From Hyphomonadaceae bacterium UBA1849 (lineage in GTDB: Bacteria; Pseudomonadota; Alphaproteobacteria; Caulobacterales; Hyphomonadaceae), in NCBI GenBank assembly GCA_002338565.1, contig DDIN01000002.1, forward strand, positions 124,001 to 188,000: 64,000 nt of DNA, in the 5' to 3' direction. How positions within the stretch are numbered: position 1 is the first letter of the stretch; each line of letters opens with the position of its first letter. Positions 41,769-49,391 of the stretch are shown piece after piece. The position numbers and the translations under genes were made by a program. The notes under the pieces are model-generated. The model made no database searches and had not been told where the DNA came from. It worked only from the letters and a program-made list of their open reading frames with translations.

Positions 41769-42215
41769 TCAGGAAATGGCCCCGATTGAGCGCCGGAATT
41801 CGGCGATGTGGAAGCCCCAGGACATTAGATAGCCCTGCATCAGATCAGCGCTTGTAATGGCAAGGCGAAAATTGTCCGGCAAATAGCCGCCATTGTCATA
41901 GCCCTGAATGTATTCCTCAATTTCGGAGCTGATCTCCAGAATATTGTCTTCGCGAATAGCTGTGCACGACTGGCGAACCTGCCATTGTTCCGAACCGCAA
42001 ATCTGTAGCGCTGTCAGCTCACACTCATAGACGTCTGGTTCGGACGTACCCAGAAGCAGGGCCGATCCAGTGAAGGAGCATCCAGCACCTGTATCGGCTT
42101 CAAACGACCATTCGCCGCTAATGTTTGGAACGTCGTCAGATGCCTGCTCAGCAAAGGCTGCGCCCGAGAGCATTGGCGCGAGACAAACAGAAAGGGCCAG
42201 TACGAGCTGTTTCAT
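41769..42215 (-). CDS. Secreted four-cysteine protein of unknown function (paralogue B)
   Basis: A 148-residue exported protein. Signal peptide to about residue 22 (LSGAAFAEQ). The mature part has ISGEWSFEADTGAGCSFTGS, an ECELTALQICGS block and VRQSCTAIREDN, then a helix SEIEEYIQGY and the end LPDNFRLAITSADLMQGYLMSW. The four cysteines line up with those of its neighbour, so two disulfides are likely. The G-x-W-x-F start followed by strands recalls small lipocalin-like barrels (guess). It overlaps paralogue A by ATGA and sits inside the nad operon, 39 bases before nadB. Confidence 0.8.
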   Translation of the reverse strand: MKQLVLALSVCLAPMLSGAAFAEQASDDVPNISGEWSFEADTGAGCSFTGSALLLGTSEPDVYECELTALQICGSEQWQVRQSCTAIREDNILEISSEIEEYIQGYDNGGYLPDNFRLAITSADLMQGYLMSWGFHIAEFRRSIGAIS

Positions 42216-42679
42216 GAGATATTCCCCTCATCGCGCACGAAGATCGCTGCGGCGGTAGAAGCAGACACAAGACGCCCATGCATTTCATCGCCGGTAACGT
42301 TGCTGATGATGAAATGATCGGGCATGTAAACGCCCATCACATTGGGCATACGTTCGATAAATTCGACGATCTCGCTTTCGAGCAGATACTCTGTGTTGTC
42401 CGCTGTGATCTGACAGGTCTGGGCAACAACAGACCGCCCAAAGCCGCAATCTTCAACAGCCGTCAGTTCACATTCCAGGCCGTTCGCGTTCGTCTGGCCG
42501 GGGAAGACTGTGAGAGTGCCTGTCATCTGGCAAATGCCATTGGCATACCGGTCTGTTGAGAATGACCAGCTTCCCAGCATGTCAGCATTGAATTCCGAAC
42601 GCGCCGTGACCGCCGGTTCTGCCTGTGCGACAGAGAGACATGTGGCGATCACAAAGAGCGTTGCCGGAACTGATTTCAT
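42212..42679 (-). CDS. Secreted four-cysteine protein of unknown function (paralogue A)
   Basis: A 155-residue exported protein, paralogous to the next gene. Signal peptide to about residue 20 (SVAQAEP). Shared positions: GSWSF, GICQMTG, LECELTAVEDCGFG, VVAQTCQITADN, LLESEIVEFIE, YMPDHFIISN, DEMHGRLVS. Every cysteine of the mature protein is conserved in paralogue B. No heme, metal or catalytic motif is recognised. It starts 25 bases after nadA (GGAGG-type site TCCGGAGGTCAG before the ATG) and is coupled to paralogue B by a four-base overlap. Confidence 0.8.
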   Translation of the reverse strand: MKSVPATLFVIATCLSVAQAEPAVTARSEFNADMLGSWSFSTDRYANGICQMTGTLTVFPGQTNANGLECELTAVEDCGFGRSVVAQTCQITADNTEYLLESEIVEFIERMPNVMGVYMPDHFIISNVTGDEMHGRLVSASTAAAIFVRDEGNIS

Positions 42680-42704
42680 ACTGACCTCCGGGGCAACCGA
42701 GCCC

Positions 42705-43853
42705 TTATGCCGGGCTCAGCGTTTCAATATCCTTTGGTGCAAGGCCCGTTTCGAACGGACGCGCAGTCTTTGGATTTGGCAGAGCGAGCATAGCATCAAT
42801 CGCTTTTTTCGCCTGCACACGAACATCTTCGTCGACCAGAACTTCGTGCTTCATTTCGGTCAGAGCGTCGAAAATGTTCTCCAGCGTAATCCGTTTCATA
42901 TGTGGGCACAGATTACATGGTTTCACAAACTCTACGTCCGGATTGGCACTCGCGACATTGTCGCTCATGGAGCACTCGGTCAGCAGAACAACTTTGTTCG
43001 GGCTGCGCTCGGACACATAGTTGGACAGAGCTGATGTAGACCCTGCAAAGTCTGATGCTTCCAGAACATCTGGTGGGCATTCAGGGTGTGCAAGGATCAG
43101 CACGCCAGGGTGGGCATCACGCAGCGCGTGAATATCGTCAGCAGTGAACTGCTCGTGCACTTCGCAGCGGCCATCCCATGTGATGATCTCGATATCCGTC
43201 ACGGCAGCTACGTTGCGCGCCAGATACTTGTCCGGGATCAGGATGACTTTATCGACACCCCATTCCGCCGCGACGTGTTCAACAACCTGAACCGCGTTGG
43301 AAGATGTACAGCAAACGTCTGTTTCCGCTTTCACATCCGCAGTCGTATTCACATAAGTGACGACAGGAATGCCCGGATACTTTTGTTTGATGAGGCGGAT
43401 ATCCGCACCCGTAATGGATTCGGCCAGTGAACAGCCTGCTTCCATATCAGGGATAAGAACCGTCTTCTCCGGCGCGAGAATTTTAGAGGTCTCGGCCATG
43501 AAGTGAACACCAGCCTGTACGATGACTTCGGCATCTACATTGGCCGCTTCGCGCGCCAGCTGCAAAGAGTCACCACGAAAATCGCCAACAAGGTTGAAGA
43601 TATCCGGCGTCATATAATTGTGCGCCAGAACAACCGCATTTCGCTGTGTTTTCAGCTTGTTGATGCCGTGTACGAGCGGCGCAATGCCCGGCCATTCCAT
43701 CGGCGTGATGAAATCCTTCACCTCTTCATAGAGATGGTCCGTAGCGGCTTTAACCTCGTCATTATAGGAGAGGCCGCGAGCTTCCAGTGCAGTCGGCGTG
43801 CGCGTTAGCGCAGGCATGTCGCAACCAGGTGCAGTATCAATAATTCGGGCCAT
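42705..43853 (-). CDS. nadA: Quinolinate synthase
   Basis: A 382-residue [4Fe-4S] enzyme condensing iminoaspartate with dihydroxyacetone phosphate to quinolinate. The three cluster cysteines lie in DVCCTSSNAVQ, ILAHPECPPDV and KPCNLCPHMKRIT; AHNYMTPDIFNLVGDFRGDS is the substrate-binding region. Long form of NadA with an N-terminal extension of about 30 residues. First gene of the nad operon; two palindromic operator candidates lie upstream. Confidence 0.97.
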   Translation of the reverse strand: MARIIDTAPGCDMPALTRTPTALEARGLSYNDEVKAATDHLYEEVKDFITPMEWPGIAPLVHGINKLKTQRNAVVLAHNYMTPDIFNLVGDFRGDSLQLAREAANVDAEVIVQAGVHFMAETSKILAPEKTVLIPDMEAGCSLAESITGADIRLIKQKYPGIPVVTYVNTTADVKAETDVCCTSSNAVQVVEHVAAEWGVDKVILIPDKYLARNVAAVTDIEIITWDGRCEVHEQFTADDIHALRDAHPGVLILAHPECPPDVLEASDFAGSTSALSNYVSERSPNKVVLLTECSMSDNVASANPDVEFVKPCNLCPHMKRITLENIFDALTEMKHEVLVDEDVRVQAKKAIDAMLALPNPKTARPFETGLAPKDIETLSPA

Positions 43854-43887
43854 TAGTCCCCTCCTTCGATTGTAAGGGGCAAGCCCC

Positions 43888-43908
43888 TTTTGCTCAATAT
43901 GAGTATAA
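43888..43908. promoter_or_regulatory. Candidate NadQ operator, site 1
   Basis: A 21-bp imperfect palindrome, TTTTGCTCAA-T-ATGAGTATAA, with the left arm identical to that of site 2 in nine of ten positions. It overlaps the candidate -10 of nadA and lies 35 bases before the ATG, the position expected for a repressor. Confidence 0.5.
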
Positions 43909-43970
43909 TATGGGTAGACAAATACGCCTTTTCAAGATCACAGGCCTTGAGAAAGGAGGATTTGATACCC

Positions 43971-43991
43971 TTTTGCCCAAATTGAGCAAAA
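43971..43991. promoter_or_regulatory. Candidate NadQ operator, site 2
   Basis: A 21-bp palindrome TTTTGCCCAA-A-TTGAGCAAAA with one mismatch between the arms. Centre-to-centre distance to site 1 is 83 bases, about eight helical turns, which would allow looping. A nadQ gene lies about 700 bases further upstream. Confidence 0.55.
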
Positions 43992-44160
43992 CTCAGTGCG
44001 TCACAAATACGTCAAAGAGCAGAAGCTGGCAAGTCAAATCTGGGAGAGGTGTAAAAGGCAGGACGATCTAAAACGCGATCAAAAGGACGCGGCGCGGGCA
44101 TATTCCTTGCTGCAACTGCGAGATAGCGGAGAAAATTTGCTTCGGCCTATGCTTAATCGG

Positions 44161-44598
44161 TTACTCTTCGCGGAGAAGCGCTGTCGCTGCGGCGCGAAGG
44201 TTGTCTGGAATAGGTACCGGGCGGCGCGTGTCTTTGTTTACATAAACATGCGTGAAGCTTGCTTCGGCAGCGGCGTCATCTTCGCCAACAGAAAACAGGC
44301 CGATGAGATAGGTGATGGAGCTGTTACCGACGCGTGCGACCGCCATGCCGGCTTCAATCGGTTCGGGCCAGCCGAGGCTGGCGTGGTAGGTGCAGCCCGA
44401 TTGCACGACAAGCCCGACGATATCACCGTCCGGCACTGGCATGCCTGCTTCATTGCGCAACCAACTGTTCACAACGCTGTCGACCAGCTCGTAATACACG
44501 ACATTGTTCATATGACCGTAGACATCATTATCCTGCCAGCGAGTGGTGAGGTGACGGTATTGTACAAAGTCAGAACGTGTCGCGCGGGTTTTAGTCAC
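44161..44598 (-). CDS. 4HBT-family acyl-CoA thioesterase
   Basis: A 145-residue hot-dog-fold thioesterase. The 4HBT signature TTRWQDNDVYGHMNNVVYYEL, with the Asp of QDND as nucleophile candidate, is at residues 19-39; strands VGLVVQSGCTYHASLGWPEPI and VGNSSITYLIGLF complete the fold. It hydrolyses an unknown acyl-CoA in the cytoplasm. It lies 90 bases after nadQ on the same strand and ends 307 bases before nadA. Confidence 0.9.
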   Translation of the reverse strand: MTKTRATRSDFVQYRHLTTRWQDNDVYGHMNNVVYYELVDSVVNSWLRNEAGMPVPDGDIVGLVVQSGCTYHASLGWPEPIEAGMAVARVGNSSITYLIGLFSVGEDDAAAEASFTHVYVNKDTRRPVPIPDNLRAAATALLREE

Positions 44599-44688
44599 TT
44601 GTTGGCCTGCCAGTCGTGTTGGTTGTCTATATTGAGTGTTAGGGTGCTTGCTGCAGCGTGCATAGGGACGGATTGGAAAAAGTCCGGC

Positions 44689-45657
44689 TTATCGCTGCTT
44701 GGGCGTTTGAACGCCAAGAGCTGCCTGTTCTGAGAGTATTTCTCTACGGAAACGGAAGCGTTCAGCAGGACGGCCGCCCGTCGCGGTTTCAAACTCGCCA
44801 GTGCCTTCCACGAAACCTGTCTTATCCAGCGCACGGCGGAAGTTCTGCTTGTGCAGCTTGGTGCCCAGAATGCCCTCAACAGTCTCTTGCAAAGCAGAGA
44901 GGGTGAACATTTCCTGCATTAATTCAAAGACAACCGGGCGATATTTGATCTTGCCTCTTAGGCGACTCATGCCGGTAGCCAGAATACGGCGATGGTCTGA
45001 CCGCATCGGTGTGCCGGTGACGCGTTCGGGCAGACTGCAGGGTGAGGTTTCGGCACGGTCGCGCCACGCTTCTGGTACAATGTCCGCTTCATAAAGGAGC
45101 TCGTAGCGCTCCAGAACACGCTCTTCGATCCATGGCTTGTCGTCGAGCCCAAAAGCAATGCTGGCGCGGGTCCATCGGTCATGGCTGGCTGCCGGACTGC
45201 CCGCGCTGTCCGCCCATGTCTTCAACTGGTCAGACAGTGGGCTGATAATGGCTTGCGCGCTGTCTGCGCGATGGTCTTCCCAGGGGAAATAGCGATACCA
45301 ATTACGCCAGACCGCATCGAACGCGCCGCCAATTTCGGTCGCTTCAGGTGTCAGCGCGATATAGCCGACGGAGATCACCCTATCGGCAAGGCTTCCGCTA
45401 TCGAGGCGCGCGGTCGGAAGTTCTCGACCCAGATCGCCAAATGTATAGAGTTGCTCGACATAGCCGAGTTCAAAACCGGTTTGCGCGCTCACCCAGTCTC
45501 TCAGACCAATTTCGAACGTGCGGTGGCCTTCAGGGTCGAACGCACCAAAGGGGAGACCTTCCAGCCCGTCTTCATCGCCGCCACGTGTCGCGAGCACGTG
45601 TGGCAGGCCATCAATGGCCGCAACGATAACTGCAGAGAGGCCGACCCGCAGAGACAT
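44689..45657 (-). CDS. nadQ: NadQ/NrtR-family regulator (NUDIX + winged helix)
   Basis: A 322-residue regulator of the NrtR superfamily, COG4111 type. The N-terminal NUDIX-like domain (about 1-220) has degraded hydrolase motifs: FEIGLRDWVSAQTGFELGYVEQLYTFGD resembles the NUDIX helix but lacks the REXXEE glutamates, so it should sense rather than cut a nucleotide. The C-terminal winged helix (about 235-322) has IKYRPVVFELMQEMFTLSAL, LQETVEGILGTKLHKQNFRR and GGRPAERFRFRR. NadQ is the repressor proposed for nadABC in alphaproteobacteria; the nad operon starts about 840 bases downstream. Coupled to the phosphatase gene by TAATG. Confidence 0.88.
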   Translation of the reverse strand: MSLRVGLSAVIVAAIDGLPHVLATRGGDEDGLEGLPFGAFDPEGHRTFEIGLRDWVSAQTGFELGYVEQLYTFGDLGRELPTARLDSGSLADRVISVGYIALTPEATEIGGAFDAVWRNWYRYFPWEDHRADSAQAIISPLSDQLKTWADSAGSPAASHDRWTRASIAFGLDDKPWIEERVLERYELLYEADIVPEAWRDRAETSPCSLPERVTGTPMRSDHRRILATGMSRLRGKIKYRPVVFELMQEMFTLSALQETVEGILGTKLHKQNFRRALDKTGFVEGTGEFETATGGRPAERFRFRREILSEQAALGVQTPKQR

Positions 45658-46193
45658 TATACCCAGTGACCTCGCACGTCATCGAATTGTGTGGGCAAGG
45701 CGAATGGTTCGGCGTCTTCGGCGTAAGTATGCGGCTTCATCGTCATGACGGCTTTGAGCATACGACCGTTACGGCCAAGCAGAGAATCCGCAAATGTCAC
45801 GAGCTGCCGGTTCGGCTTCGCTGTCGGGGACGCCTCGCGCAGAAGGTCTGCGATCTCGGACTCGTCGCGATCCGGATTTAAAAGACACGCAGTGATGAAT
45901 GCAGATGCGGTTGAGCGGGAGACGCCGGCCCAGCAATGAATGAGGATCGGGTCATCACGATCCCAATCGCTGACAAACTCGATTAGCTGTTCAACATGCT
46001 TCGGCATTGGCGGATCGGGCGTTTCGTCATCTGCTTCAACGTCTTCGAACGCCAGCCTTAAATGCTGTCCGTCATTCAGATGGGGAAAGACGGGGAATTC
46101 ATCCCATGGGGCGAGAAGGCTCACCACTTTTACGGGGCGTATCTCGTCTGAAAGCGGCGGCGCTCGGAAGCGCGAACTGACCCAGATTGTCAT
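45657..46193 (-). CDS. Protein tyrosine phosphatase-like protein
   Basis: A 178-residue protein with the cysteine phosphatase loop H86-C87-W-A-G-V-S-R93 in ILIHCWAGVSRSTASAFI, the HCX5R signature of dual-specificity/tyrosine phosphatases. An Asp-rich segment before it (EDVEADDETPDPPMPKHV) may hold the general acid. The start at 46193 (MTIWVSSRFR) follows GGGGAAGAC and is the family-like one; the frame extends to 46280. The stop overlaps the nadQ start, so it leads the phosphatase-nadQ-thioesterase operon. Substrate unknown. Confidence 0.88.
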   Translation of the reverse strand: MTIWVSSRFRAPPLSDEIRPVKVVSLLAPWDEFPVFPHLNDGQHLRLAFEDVEADDETPDPPMPKHVEQLIEFVSDWDRDDPILIHCWAGVSRSTASAFITACLLNPDRDESEIADLLREASPTAKPNRQLVTFADSLLGRNGRMLKAVMTMKPHTYAEDAEPFALPTQFDDVRGHWV

Positions 46194-46326
46194 GTCTTCC
46201 CCTGTTCGAAGGATACCCGCCCCAGCGCGTCTGAGGCAAAGTTCAGATGCCCGGATACGTTGCCGTAATTTCTGACGCAACGGAAGGCTAAAATAAATAT
46301 GTAAAACAGAGCAATAGGTTCTTCTG

Positions 46327-46530
46327 ATGAGAAAGCCCGTAGAAACTGCTATCCTGTTCGTGATTATCTGCGCAGGTCTCTACACCATGAAAATCGCTGG
46401 TGAGGAGCCGCAAGCCACGGCTGAACTGACCGGATATGGCAAAACGAGACTCACAGTGAATTGCCCTGATGAGTCTGGTTCAGCCTCTCAAAACCACATG
46501 ACGTCTTTCAACTGGCCTGAAGCGCTTTGA
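46327..46530 (+). CDS. Possible small membrane protein
   Basis: A 67-residue ORF with a hydrophobic N-terminal helix (TAILFVIICAGLYTMKIAG) followed by a polar tail with a single Cys. The ATG has only a weak ribosome-binding site, and the 3' end overlaps the convergent HD-domain gene by 23 bases. No family recognised; it may be real because it fills the gap, but evidence is thin. Confidence 0.35.
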   Translation: MRKPVETAILFVIICAGLYTMKIAGEEPQATAELTGYGKTRLTVNCPDESGSASQNHMTSFNWPEAL

Positions 46531-47137
46531 AGCGTTCTACGAACTTTGCTTGGGCTTCCATGGCAGGCATAGGCGTGAGGCGCATCTCGGAATGGACTTC
46601 AGGCGCGCCGAAAATCTCGTCAGCCTCGGCTTCGGAGAACCCCGCCAGTTGAACCGCTTCCAGCCATGCACTGATGTGATCGGCTCTCTTAATCAGCTTT
46701 TTCAATTTTTTGTCGGTAACAGGTGGTAAACCGAAACGAATGTGAATCGCTCGTTCAAGCCTGTCTTCGAACGTGCGGTAACCTTCGCCCAGTACCGCTT
46801 TGAATGGCGAGATCATATCACCGATGACATATTCAGGGCTGTCATGGAGCAGGGCGACCATGCACTCTTCCCGCGTCATTTTAGGTGACAGCTCACGGCA
46901 GACCTCTTCCACGACAAGGCTGTGTTGGGCGACAGAAAATGCATGTTCGCCAATCGTTTGGCCATTCCAGCGCGCTACCCGCGCGAGGCCGTGTGCGATA
47001 TCGCTAATCTCAATATCCAACGGAGACGGGTCCAGAAGATCCAGTCTGCGACCTGAGAGCATGCGCTGCCAGGCGCGTGATGCGGGAGCTTTTTGACGTG
47101 CGATTTTAGCCTCCGAATGGTCAGTTCTGCCCGGCAA
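46508..47137 (-). CDS. HD-domain hydrolase (YfbR-like)
   Basis: A protein of about 198-209 residues of the HD superfamily. The metal-binding set is visible: H in IGEHAFSVAQHS, the HD pair in VALLHDSPEYVIGDM and D in LIKRADHISAWLEAV. The family hydrolyses nucleotide monophosphates. The N-terminus AWQRMLSGRRLDLLDPSPLDIEI is conserved, so the start must lie before it: a TTG at 47137 is possible, but a GGAGG (47114-47110) sits five bases before an ATC codon at 47104, which would give a better-placed start. Convergent with the small ORF at 46327. Confidence 0.85.
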   Translation of the reverse strand: MPGRTDHSEAKIARQKAPASRAWQRMLSGRRLDLLDPSPLDIEISDIAHGLARVARWNGQTIGEHAFSVAQHSLVVEEVCRELSPKMTREECMVALLHDSPEYVIGDMISPFKAVLGEGYRTFEDRLERAIHIRFGLPPVTDKKLKKLIKRADHISAWLEAVQLAGFSEAEADEIFGAPEVHSEMRLTPMPAMEAQAKFVERFKALQAS

Positions 47138-47279
47138 AATCTGCCGGTTTTGGTTATCAAAAAGTGAATAAAATCAGATACTTTTGTAGTAATTTTATTC
47201 GCCTGAATCTTCGCTTTGAATACCCTTCATTAAGAGCCTTCACCTTACTCTGTCTACACTCCGAGGGAGAGAGTGAAAA

Positions 47280-47417
47280 ATGATTGATGTGATGGTGAAT
47301 GCGGTGCAGCAGCCTGCTGCACCTCTGATGGTTCTTTGCCTCGCGGGGCTCGCAGTCGTGATTGAAGCGATGCGCGTAAGCCGTGAAGCTATGTGGAGCG
47401 ATCTTTTCGAGGACTAA
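47280..47417 (+). CDS. Small single-helix membrane protein (45 aa)
   Basis: A 45-residue ORF with GAGGGAGAGAGTGAAAA before the ATG. Residues 12-30 (QPAAPLMVLCLAGLAVVIEA) form a membrane helix, followed by MRVSREAMWSDLFED. No family recognised. A hairpin follows it, which supports expression as its own small transcript. Confidence 0.5.
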   Translation: MIDVMVNAVQQPAAPLMVLCLAGLAVVIEAMRVSREAMWSDLFED

Positions 47418-47458
47418 CCTCCGCTGAGGCGTTCTGGGTGATAATAAGAAAAATTATT

Positions 47459-47486
47459 GGGCGGCCTCAAGGGTCGCCCATTTTCA
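47459..47486 (+). terminator. Terminator after the 45-aa gene
   Basis: Stem GGGCGGCC-TCAA-GGGTCGCCC (47460-47480; GGGCG paired with CGCCC plus weaker inner pairs), followed by ATTTTCATTT. It is 40 bases after the small gene and 50 before tlyA. Confidence 0.6.
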
Positions 47487-47530
47487 TTTCTGCCCATTTC
47501 CATTTTTGAAAGAGCGCGTAAACAGGCTGA

Positions 47531-48265
47531 ATGTCTGAACGTGTGCGCCTTGATAAGTTTCTTGTTGATAGCGGGTCTTTAACGACCCGCTCAGACGCGC
47601 AAGCCGCGATCAGCGCAGGCAAGGTGACGGTGAATGGTGCCGTCGTGACGAAGGCCAGCCTGAAAGTCGACGGGGATGACATCATTCATGCAGAGCGGGC
47701 GCATCCTTATGTCTCTCGCGCGGCTCTGAAGCTTAAAGGCGCGCTTGAGGTGTTTGGCGTTGATGCAAGCGGGCTAAACTGTCTGGATGTCGGCTGCTCT
47801 ACTGGAGGCTTCACTGAAGTTCTGCTGGAAGCAGGTGCAGCGCATGTTGTTTCGGTGGACGTGGGAACGGACCAGTTCCACCCGAGCCTGCGAAACCATC
47901 CTAATGTCTCACTGTTCGAGCAATTGGATGCGCGCAAACTGACGTCTGAACAGATTGACCACGAGATTGACCTTCTGGTTTGTGACGCGAGCTTTATCGG
48001 CCTGGAAAAGGTTCTCGATCCGGCAGTATCATTTGTGAAGTCGGGTGGTCTGGCGCTTTTGCTTTTCAAACCCCAATTTCAGGTCGGTCGTAAGGCCGTC
48101 GGCAAGGGCGGTATCGTAACTGACTTAGAAGCGGTGGACGTTGCCAAGCAGGCCTTCTCAGACTGGCTGGTGGCCAATGGCTTCACGCTAAAAGGCTGGG
48201 AGCCATCTTCCGTCACGGGGAGTGATGGCAATCAGGAATGGCTGGTGTACGCCATTAAAAGCTGA
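47531..48265 (+). CDS. TlyA-family rRNA 2'-O-methyltransferase
   Basis: A 244-residue protein with an N-terminal S4 RNA-binding domain (VRLDKFLVDSGSLTTRSDAQAAISAGKV) and a FtsJ/RrmJ-like methyltransferase domain: motif I LDVGCSTGGFTEVLL, then DVGTDQFHPSLR and VCDASFIGL with the K-D-K-E-type residues. TlyA methylates ribose 2'-OH of rRNA cytidines; some members act as haemolysins by reputation only. Length normal. The next gene follows after 52 bases. Confidence 0.92.
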   Translation: MSERVRLDKFLVDSGSLTTRSDAQAAISAGKVTVNGAVVTKASLKVDGDDIIHAERAHPYVSRAALKLKGALEVFGVDASGLNCLDVGCSTGGFTEVLLEAGAAHVVSVDVGTDQFHPSLRNHPNVSLFEQLDARKLTSEQIDHEIDLLVCDASFIGLEKVLDPAVSFVKSGGLALLLFKPQFQVGRKAVGKGGIVTDLEAVDVAKQAFSDWLVANGFTLKGWEPSSVTGSDGNQEWLVYAIKS

Positions 48266-48317
48266 GGCTTCCCAAAGACGGGAAAAACGCCATATCTTCT
48301 CTCAGGAGAGAAAAGCC

Positions 48318-49391
48318 ATGGCTGAGAGTCCTCGCAATCCACTTCGCGCGCTGAGTACAGCAAAATATGTCGCCGGGCAGGGTGTTCGCACACTCTGGTA
48401 TTCTGGTCATTACGCGCTTCTGCGTCGAGATATGGGCGGTTTCTCACGACCTGACGAACCTGCATTCAAGCCTGCGAGCGGTCAGCCAAGCTTTAAGGCG
48501 ATGCGTCGCGAATTCTTCAAAGCCTATCAGCGCGATCTGGAAAATATTGAAGCAGGGCTTTATCCGCGCCCGCGTGATGCGCAGCCTTCGCAGCTCCCCG
48601 CGGCTCTGCGTCGGTCACGCTCGTTCCTGAAAGATGCCGACGCAGTGAATAAGCGCCGGCTCGAGCGTAACGGCACTGAAGTGCGCGAGGAACTACGAAC
48701 GGGCAATTATCCGGCCTATTACCGCCAGAACTTTCACTATCAATCTGGCGGCTGGTTCTCTGATGAGAGCGCCGATATTTACGACACACAGGTCGAAGTA
48801 CTGTTCACCGGCTCTGCCGATGTCATGCGCCGCTGCGTGCTGGGCGAGATTGCAAAGCTCATGAAGGGCCGAGACCAACGCCAGACGCAGTTGCTCGACC
48901 TTGCCTGCGGTACAGGCCGCTTTCTTGCCAGCGTGATGGATGCGTTTCCGCGCCTCAACGCAACAGGGCTCGATCTTTCGCCCAATTACACGGAGAAAGC
49001 CAAGTACGAAGTCCGTCACTGGAAGTCTTCAGAGGTCATTCAGGGGCAGGCCGAAGCTATGCCGCTGCCGGATGCGTCTCAGGATATCATCGTCAGCATT
49101 TATCTTTTTCACGAGCTGCCGCCGAAAGTGCGCCCAGTGGTGGCCAAAGAGATTGCCCGCGTACTGCAACCAGGTGGAAGCTTTGTGTTTGCGGACTCAT
49201 TACAGCTTGGCGACACACCGGAGATGGATGGTCTGCTTGAATATTTTCCGGAAGGCTTCCACGAACCCTATTACAAACACTATCTCACCGAGGATTTCGG
49301 CAAGTTGTTTTCCGAAGCCGGTCTTGTGCCTTCAGAGCCTGATCCGGTGTTCCTCACTAAAATTCAGACATGGACAAAGCCCGACGCATGA
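48318..49391 (+). CDS. Class I SAM-dependent methyltransferase (357 aa)
   Basis: A 357-residue protein whose C-terminal half (about 190-345) is a methyltransferase: LLDLACGTGRFLASVMDAFP (motif I), GLDLSPNYTEKAKYE (motif II) and SQDIIVSIYLFHELPPKVRP; the end SLQLGDTPEMDGLLEYFPEGFHEPYY is group-specific. The N-terminal 180 residues have no known fold that I can name and contain a Tyr/Arg-rich YYRQNFHYQSGGWFSDESA. The start at 48318 is preceded by CAGGAGAG. It overlaps DUF924 by four bases. Confidence 0.85.
   Translation: MAESPRNPLRALSTAKYVAGQGVRTLWYSGHYALLRRDMGGFSRPDEPAFKPASGQPSFKAMRREFFKAYQRDLENIEAGLYPRPRDAQPSQLPAALRRSRSFLKDADAVNKRRLERNGTEVREELRTGNYPAYYRQNFHYQSGGWFSDESADIYDTQVEVLFTGSADVMRRCVLGEIAKLMKGRDQRQTQLLDLACGTGRFLASVMDAFPRLNATGLDLSPNYTEKAKYEVRHWKSSEVIQGQAEAMPLPDASQDIIVSIYLFHELPPKVRPVVAKEIARVLQPGGSFVFADSLQLGDTPEMDGLLEYFPEGFHEPYYKHYLTEDFGKLFSEAGLVPSEPDPVFLTKIQTWTKPDA

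Larger units (their letters stand above)
43854..44160. other. Intergenic region with the nadA promoter
   Basis: 307 bases between nadA and the thioesterase gene. The nadA-proximal half carries two palindromes (separate entries), a candidate promoter read on the minus strand (-35 TTGAAA at 43935-43930, -10 TATTAT at 43910-43905, a long 19-base spacer), and a leader hairpin AAGGGGC/GCCCCTT (43875-43890). In the half next to the thioesterase gene I see nothing that I can name. Confidence 0.6.

Noticed and set aside
41769..42679. Toxin-immunity or bacteriocin pair for the two Cys-rich secreted proteins
   Set aside because: They are paralogues of each other, both secreted, without toxin motifs or immunity-like partner; no support beyond size and pairing.
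43996..44733. 245-codon plus-strand frame over the nadA upstream region and thioesterase gene
   Set aside because: It is antisense to the thioesterase with clear hot-dog motif, and its first third is operator DNA; no ribosome-binding site.
47138..47279. Riboswitch or small RNA before the 45-aa gene
   Set aside because: The region is A+T-rich with no conserved stem set that I can draw; the only clear hairpin lies after the gene.
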